From an uncultured Eubacteriales bacterium (GTDB lineage Bacteria > Bacillota > Clostridia > Christensenellales > CAG-138), in the NCBI GenBank assembly GCA_900542615.1, contig UQOG01000031.1, positions 1 through 16,416 on the forward strand: 16,416 nucleotides of DNA. The letters are read 5' to 3'. The notes beneath the pieces were generated by a model. It was not told the origin of the DNA, did not search any database, and worked only from the letters and a program-made list of their open reading frames with translations. Positions 12,944 through 16,416 of the stretch are shown here, one piece after another. The position numbers were made by a program, and so were the translations under genes. Each line of letters opens with the position of its first letter. Positions within the stretch are counted from its first letter, which is position 1.

Positions 12944-13738
12944 TCAGATAAACAGCAGCAGGCTCACCGCCATGACCGCCATGCCGGAGATCAGGCCATA
13001 GATGGACAGGTGATGCTCTCCATATTCCCGGGCGGCGGGCAGCAGCTCGTCAAAGGAGATGAATACCATGATGCCGGCCACGCCTGCGAAGATCATGCCA
13101 AAGACCGTGTCCGACATGATGGGCATGAGCACCAGCCAGCCCAGCAGGGCGCCCAGGGGCTCCGCCAAGCCGGACAGGAAGGAATAGCAAAAAGCCTTTT
13201 TCCGGGAACCGGTGGCCTGGTAGATGGGCACGGACACGGCGATGCCCTCCGGGATGTTGTGGATGGCGATGGCCACCACGATGGGAATGGCGATGGAGGG
13301 GGACTGGAGGGCGGAAACAAAGGTGGCCAAGCCCTCGGGGAAATTATGGATGGCGATGGCCAGGGCGGTAAACACCCCCATGCGCATCAGCTTCCAGGCG
13401 GGGTGGGCGCCCTCCTCCTCCACCAGCTTCACCTCATGGGGGTTCTTTTCCGCGGGGATCAGCTTATCGATCACGGCGATGAACAGCATCCCCCCGAAAA
13501 AGGCCAGCACCGTGGCCCAGCTGCCCGGCCGCTGCCCCAGCTGGGCGGTCAGGGCCGTTTGGGCCTTGGCAAAGATCTCGATCATGGAGACATATATCAT
13601 CACCCCGGCGGAAAAGCCCAGGCTCACCGATAAAAACCGGCGGTTGGTCCGCTTGGCCAAAAGGGCGATCAGGCTGCCGATGCCGGTGCTCAGTCCAGCC
13701 AAAAGGGTCAAAAGGAATGCGGAAACGATGGGGTTCAT
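12944..13738 (-). CDS. zupT: ZIP-family metal transporter (ZupT-like)
   Basis: ZIP transporters bring zinc and other divalent metals into the cytoplasm. The 264-aa protein is almost wholly hydrophobic, with about eight membrane segments, and carries the paired metal-site motifs HNFPEG (131-136, His131, Glu135) and HNIPEG (160-165, His160, Glu164), plus Glu194 in GLAEPLG; these are the ZupT/GufA hallmarks. A cytoplasmic loop (about 95-117) contains some His and acidic residues. The start is backed by a GGAGGGAGGA site (complement of 13743-13752). It is a single minus-strand gene, convergent with the ABC operon and divergent from metY. No Zur-like operator is recognised. Metal preference (Zn, Fe or Mn) cannot be told from the sequence. 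Confidence 0.94.
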   Translation of the reverse strand: MNPIVSAFLLTLLAGLSTGIGSLIALLAKRTNRRFLSVSLGFSAGVMIYVSMIEIFAKAQTALTAQLGQRPGSWATVLAFFGGMLFIAVIDKLIPAEKNPHEVKLVEEEGAHPAWKLMRMGVFTALAIAIHNFPEGLATFVSALQSPSIAIPIVVAIAIHNIPEGIAVSVPIYQATGSRKKAFCYSFLSGLAEPLGALLGWLVLMPIMSDTVFGMIFAGVAGIMVFISFDELLPAAREYGEHHLSIYGLISGMAVMAVSLLLFI

Positions 13739-13781
13739 AGCGTCCTCCCTCCTGCATCGTGCAATGGATTTTTGGCGGCCC

Positions 13782-13808
13782 TGTCCCGGCCATGCCCGGG
13801 GCGGGACA
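13782..13808 (-). promoter_or_regulatory. Hairpin in the zupT 5' leader
   Basis: TGTCCCG (13782-13788) pairs with CGGGACA (13802-13808) within the transcribed leader between the zupT promoter and start codon. It is well upstream of the ribosome site. No known metal-sensing riboswitch is recognised; function is unknown. Confidence 0.35.
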
Positions 13809-13821
13809 CACCAATTAGATC

Positions 13822-13850
13822 AGGATAGCAAAACGCGCCCTGGGTGTCAA
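13822..13850 (-). promoter_or_regulatory. Promoter of zupT
   Basis: On the minus strand: TTGACA (complement of 13845-13850), 17 nt, TATCCT (complement of 13822-13827). The -35 box is perfect. The leader to the start codon is about 75 nt. Confidence 0.78.
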
Positions 13851-13899
13851 CGATAAATGGAATACACCCTGCGGGGCGAGACCGGCCCGCCGAAAGGAT

Positions 13900-13929
13900 T
13901 TGACAAGGCCGCTACAGGTATACTATAGT
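13900..13929 (+). promoter_or_regulatory. Promoter of metY-metA
   Basis: A perfect -35 TTGACA (13900-13905) and TATAGT (13924-13929) with 18-nt spacing; TACTAT at 13921 with 15 nt is an alternative. The leader before the ATG at 13975 is under 50 nt, too short for a SAM (S-box) riboswitch or T-box, so control by these classic methionine switches is excluded for a transcript from this promoter. Confidence 0.75.
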
Positions 13930-13974
13930 AGTTTCATTATATTATTGCATCCCGGTGGGGAGGAGGAACAGGCT

Positions 13975-15258
13975 ATGGAATACAGGATGGGAACCAAGTG
14001 CGTGCAGGGGGGCTATACCCCGGGGAACGGAGAGCCCCGGCAGATCCCCATCATTCAGAGCACCACCTTCAAATACGCCACCAGCGAGGACATGGGCAAG
14101 CTGTTCGACCTGGAGCGCGCAGGCTATTTCTATACCCGGCTCCAGAATCCCACCAACGACCATGTGGCCGCCAAGATCTGCGAGATGGAGGGGGGTACCG
14201 CCGCCATGCTCACCGCCTCGGGCCAGGCCGCGTCCTTTTACAGCATTTTTAATATCGCCGGTTGCGGGGACCATGTGGTATCCTCCTCCAGCATTTACGG
14301 GGGGACCTACAACCTGTTTGCGGTGACCATGAAGCGGATGGGCGTCGAATTTACCTTCGTGTCCCCGGATTGCACGGAAGCGGAGCTGGAGGCGGCCTTC
14401 CGGCCCAACACCAAGGCGGTGTTCGGGGAAACCATCGCCAACCCCGCCCTGACGGTGCTGGATATCGAAAAATTTGCCGCCGCCGCCCACCGGCACGGAG
14501 TGCCCCTGATCGTGGACAACACCTTCGCCACCCCTGTAAACTGCCGGCCCTTTGCATGGGGGGCGGATATCGTAACCCACTCCACCACCAAGTATATGGA
14601 CGGCCACGGGGCCGGGGTAGGGGGCTGCATCGTGGATTCCGGCAAGTTCGATTGGACGGCGTATCCGGAAAAATTCCCCGGCCTTTGCACCCCGGATGAA
14701 AGCTACCATGGGGTGGTGTATACGGAGCGCTTCGGCCTGGCGGGGGCCTTTATCACCAAGGCAACGGCCCAGCTGATGCGGGATTTCGGCGCCATCCAGT
14801 CCCCCCAGAACGCCTTTTTGCTGAACTTGGGGCTGGAGAGCCTGCATGTGCGCATGGCCAGGCATTGCGAAAACGGCCTGGCGGTGGCCCGGTTCCTGCA
14901 AAGCCATCCCCAGGTGGCCTGGGTTCGCTTCCCCGGCCTGGAGGGGGACCCTTACTATCCCTTGGCACAGAAGTATCTGCCCCAGGGGGTGTGCGGGGTG
15001 GTGAGCTTCGGGGTAAAGGGCGGCAGAAAGGCGGCGGAGACCTTCATGAAGCGGCTGCGGATCGCCGCCATCGAGACCCATGTGGCGGATGCCCGCACAT
15101 GTTGCCTGCATCCCGCCAGCGCCACCCACCGGCAGATGAACGACCAGGAGCTGGCTGCGGCCGGGGTATCCCCGGACCTGGTGCGGTATTCCTGCGGGCT
15201 GGAGGATGCGGCGGACCTGATCGCGGACCTGGATCAGGCTTTGAACAGCCTGGGATAA
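13975..15258 (+). CDS. metY: O-acetylhomoserine sulfhydrylase (MetY-type)
   Basis: A PLP enzyme of the Cys/Met-metabolism family that makes homocysteine from O-acetylhomoserine and sulfide. The 427-aa length and segments such as FYTRLQNPTND (52-62), ASGQAA (81-86), IVDNTFATP (179-187, PLP-stacking Asp181) and THSTTKYMDGHG (201-212, Schiff-base Lys206) fit MetY; so does SYHGVVYTERFG, which separates MetY from shorter cystathionine gamma-synthases. ATG 13975 has GGGGAGGAGG (13957-13966) upstream. The frame stays open further upstream, but only through the promoter. metA begins 15 nt after the stop, so the two steps are encoded in one transcript. A related lyase or gamma-synthase activity is the main alternative. 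Confidence 0.94.
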   Translation: MEYRMGTKCVQGGYTPGNGEPRQIPIIQSTTFKYATSEDMGKLFDLERAGYFYTRLQNPTNDHVAAKICEMEGGTAAMLTASGQAASFYSIFNIAGCGDHVVSSSSIYGGTYNLFAVTMKRMGVEFTFVSPDCTEAELEAAFRPNTKAVFGETIANPALTVLDIEKFAAAAHRHGVPLIVDNTFATPVNCRPFAWGADIVTHSTTKYMDGHGAGVGGCIVDSGKFDWTAYPEKFPGLCTPDESYHGVVYTERFGLAGAFITKATAQLMRDFGAIQSPQNAFLLNLGLESLHVRMARHCENGLAVARFLQSHPQVAWVRFPGLEGDPYYPLAQKYLPQGVCGVVSFGVKGGRKAAETFMKRLRIAAIETHVADARTCCLHPASATHRQMNDQELAAAGVSPDLVRYSCGLEDAADLIADLDQALNSLG

Positions 15259-15273
15259 TGGGAGGATACGCCT

Positions 15274-16206
15274 TTGCCGATTAAGATTCCCAACGACTTG
15301 CCGGCTGTAAAAACCCTGCTGGATGAGAATATCTTCGTCATGACGGAGACCCGGGCCATCACCCAGGACATCCGGCCGCTGAAGCTGCTGCTGCTGAATT
15401 TGATGCCCCTGAAGGTGGATACCGAGACCCAGCTGTCCCGGCTGCTGGGCAATTCTCCCCTGCAGGTGGAGCTGGAGCTGATGCAAACCCGGACCCACGT
15501 TTCCAAGAACACCCCCCAAGCCCATATGCTGGCCTTTTACCAGACCTTTGACCAGGTGCGGGACCGAAACTTTGACGGCATGGTCATCACCGGCGCGCCG
15601 GTGGAGCAGCTCCCCTTTGAAGAGGTGGAATATTGGCCGGAGCTATGCGAGATCATGGAGTGGAGCAAAACCCACGTCCACAGCACCTTTCATATCTGCT
15701 GGGGCGCCCAGGCCGCGCTGTATTATCACTTCGGCATCCAGAAGCGCTCCCTGCCCGAAAAGCTCTTCGGCGTGTTCCCCCACCGGGTGGAGTATAAGCC
15801 TTCCATCCTGTTCCGGGGCTTTGACGACGTGTTTATGGTGCCCCATTCCCGGCATACCACCGTGTGGCGGGAGGATATCGAGGCGGTGCCTGCCCTGAAC
15901 ATCCTGGCCGCCTCCCCGGAGGCGGGGGTGTACGCGGTATCCGCCAAGGCCGGAAACCAGTTTTTTATTACCGGGCATTCGGAGTACGACGGGAATACCC
16001 TGCTGAAGGAATACCTTCGGGATAAACATGCCGGGCTCCCCATCGCGCCCCCCAAGAATTATTTCCCAAACGACGACGATACCCAGCCCCCGTTGGTCAC
16101 CTGGCGCTCCCACGCCAACCTGCTGTATTCCAACTGGCTCAACTATTTCGTTTACCAGACCACCCCCTACGACCTGCGGCAGATCGGCGCTGCAGATCCC
16201 CATTAG
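15274..16206 (+). CDS. metA: Homoserine O-acyltransferase MetA, predicted acetyl-CoA type
   Basis: MetA activates homoserine for methionine synthesis. The 310-aa protein matches throughout: MPIKIPNDLP start, QDIRPLKLLLLNLMP (31-45, Lys47 nearby), HICWGAQA (140-147) with nucleophile Cys142, and TGHSEYD (233-239) with His235 and Glu237, completing the catalytic triad. Position 111 is Glu (APVEQLPF); in the studied MetA proteins Glu111 favours acetyl-CoA and Gly111 (E. coli) favours succinyl-CoA. That predicts O-acetylhomoserine as product, which is what the upstream MetY uses. The start is TTG, supported by GGGAGG (15260-15265) 8 nt upstream and by the conserved N-terminus. Many databases would name it homoserine O-succinyltransferase, which may mislead. 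Confidence 0.96.
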   Translation: MPIKIPNDLPAVKTLLDENIFVMTETRAITQDIRPLKLLLLNLMPLKVDTETQLSRLLGNSPLQVELELMQTRTHVSKNTPQAHMLAFYQTFDQVRDRNFDGMVITGAPVEQLPFEEVEYWPELCEIMEWSKTHVHSTFHICWGAQAALYYHFGIQKRSLPEKLFGVFPHRVEYKPSILFRGFDDVFMVPHSRHTTVWREDIEAVPALNILAASPEAGVYAVSAKAGNQFFITGHSEYDGNTLLKEYLRDKHAGLPIAPPKNYFPNDDDTQPPLVTWRSHANLLYSNWLNYFVYQTTPYDLRQIGAADPH

Positions 16207-16215
16207 GGAAGCGGC

Positions 16216-16277
16216 TGCCCGGCGCCCATGCGCGCCCCCATTATCCCAAACCACCGGGGGCGCGGATGGGCCGGGCA
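16216..16277 (+). terminator. Large imperfect hairpin after metA
   Basis: TGCCCGG (16216-16222) through CGCGCCCCC (16231-16239) folds with 16256-16277: 7 bp, a 2-nt bulge, 5 bp, a mismatch, then 9 bp. It is followed by A-rich sequence and not a T run, so it is not a canonical intrinsic terminator; it may protect the mRNA 3' end or work with Rho. Confidence 0.45.
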
Positions 16278-16307
16278 AAAAGATTCTCAAAAAATGGCGA
16301 AGGAGCC

Positions 16308-16336
16308 TTGACAAGCCGCTTGGTTTGCGCTACAAT
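16308..16336 (+). promoter_or_regulatory. Promoter of tRNA-Gly
   Basis: Perfect TTGACA (16308-16313), 17 nt, TACAAT (16331-16336). Start point about 16343, leaving a leader of about 20 nt before the tRNA. Confidence 0.85.
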
Positions 16337-16361
16337 AAGCAAGCACGTTGTGAGACGGAAC

Positions 16362-16416
16362 GCGGGAGTAGCTCATTTGGTAGAGCGCCGCCTTGCCAAG
16401 GCGGAGGTGGCGGGTT
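16362..16416 (+). tRNA. tRNA-Gly (anticodon GCC), cut by window end
   Basis: The 5' acceptor strand GCGGGAG starts at 16362, followed by a D arm (AGCTCATTTGGTAGAGC). The anticodon stem CCGCC/GGCGG (16388-16392, 16400-16404) encloses loop TTGCCAA with anticodon GCC (16395-16397). The T arm begins (GGCGGGTT) and the sequence ends there, so the T arm and acceptor 3' strand are outside the window. Confidence 0.95.

Noticed and set aside
12299..13633. 444-codon plus-strand frame over the end of the ABC gene and antisense to zupT
   Set aside because: Low-complexity Gly/His/Asp-rich translation crossing two terminators; both underlying genes are clear.
13930..13974. SAM riboswitch or T-box before metY
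   Set aside because: The leader is under 50 nt and lacks any of the conserved elements.
13942..15525. 527-codon open frame antisense to metY/metA
   Set aside because: Shadow of two certain genes with codon-bias-driven openness; no recognisable domain.

Overview
The window is a GC-rich stretch of what looks like a Bacillota (Clostridia-type) chromosome. Supporting signs are strong AGGAGG-type ribosome sites, TTG and GTG starts, sigma-A style promoters, a ruvC-ruvA-ruvB run followed by a DivIVA-like coiled-coil gene, a prolyl-tRNA synthetase of the archaeal/eukaryotic-like type, a MarR-controlled heterodimeric ABC exporter and a MetA/MetY pair. The exact taxon cannot be read from the sequence. 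No phage, CRISPR array, transposase or rRNA is visible.

Layout. 1-240: hairpin-rich leader and a good promoter. 241-3298: ruvC, ruvA, ruvB (Holliday-junction processing), then a coiled-coil protein, all co-directional with short gaps. 3407-4849: proS, then a long-loop terminator. 4989-6407: lipoprotein with a C-terminal transglutaminase-like domain, closed by a terminator. 6408-6834: gene-free and packed with GC-rich palindromes, including a 23-bp perfect stem. 6835-7971: an iron-alcohol-dehydrogenase-family protein that has lost all the usual metal ligands. 8006-8089: tRNA-Leu(UAA), whose promoter overlaps the stop codon of that gene. 8090-8700: about 600 gene-free bases with tRNA-Leu-derived fragments, a perfect 52-nt direct repeat and many hairpins. 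8677-12683: promoter and palindromic operator, a MarR regulator and two overlapping ABC exporter half-transporter genes. 12944-13738, minus strand: ZIP/ZupT metal transporter. 13975-16206: metY and metA, divergent from zupT. 16362 to the window end: tRNA-Gly(GCC), cut by the edge.

How the genes fit together. RuvA and RuvB form the branch-migration motor that loads RuvC resolvase. The two ABC proteins carry complementary defects: one lacks the catalytic Glu and switch His, the other has an altered signature motif. This is expected of an obligate heterodimer with one working ATP site, probably repressed by the MarR protein. MetA has Glu at position 111, which predicts acetyl-CoA use; its product would then be the O-acetylhomoserine consumed by MetY, so the pair makes a coherent homoserine-to-homocysteine route.

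The points most worth a second look are the metal-ligand-free ADH-family protein, the marR frame break at a run of nine T, and the tRNA-Leu-derived repeat cluster between them.
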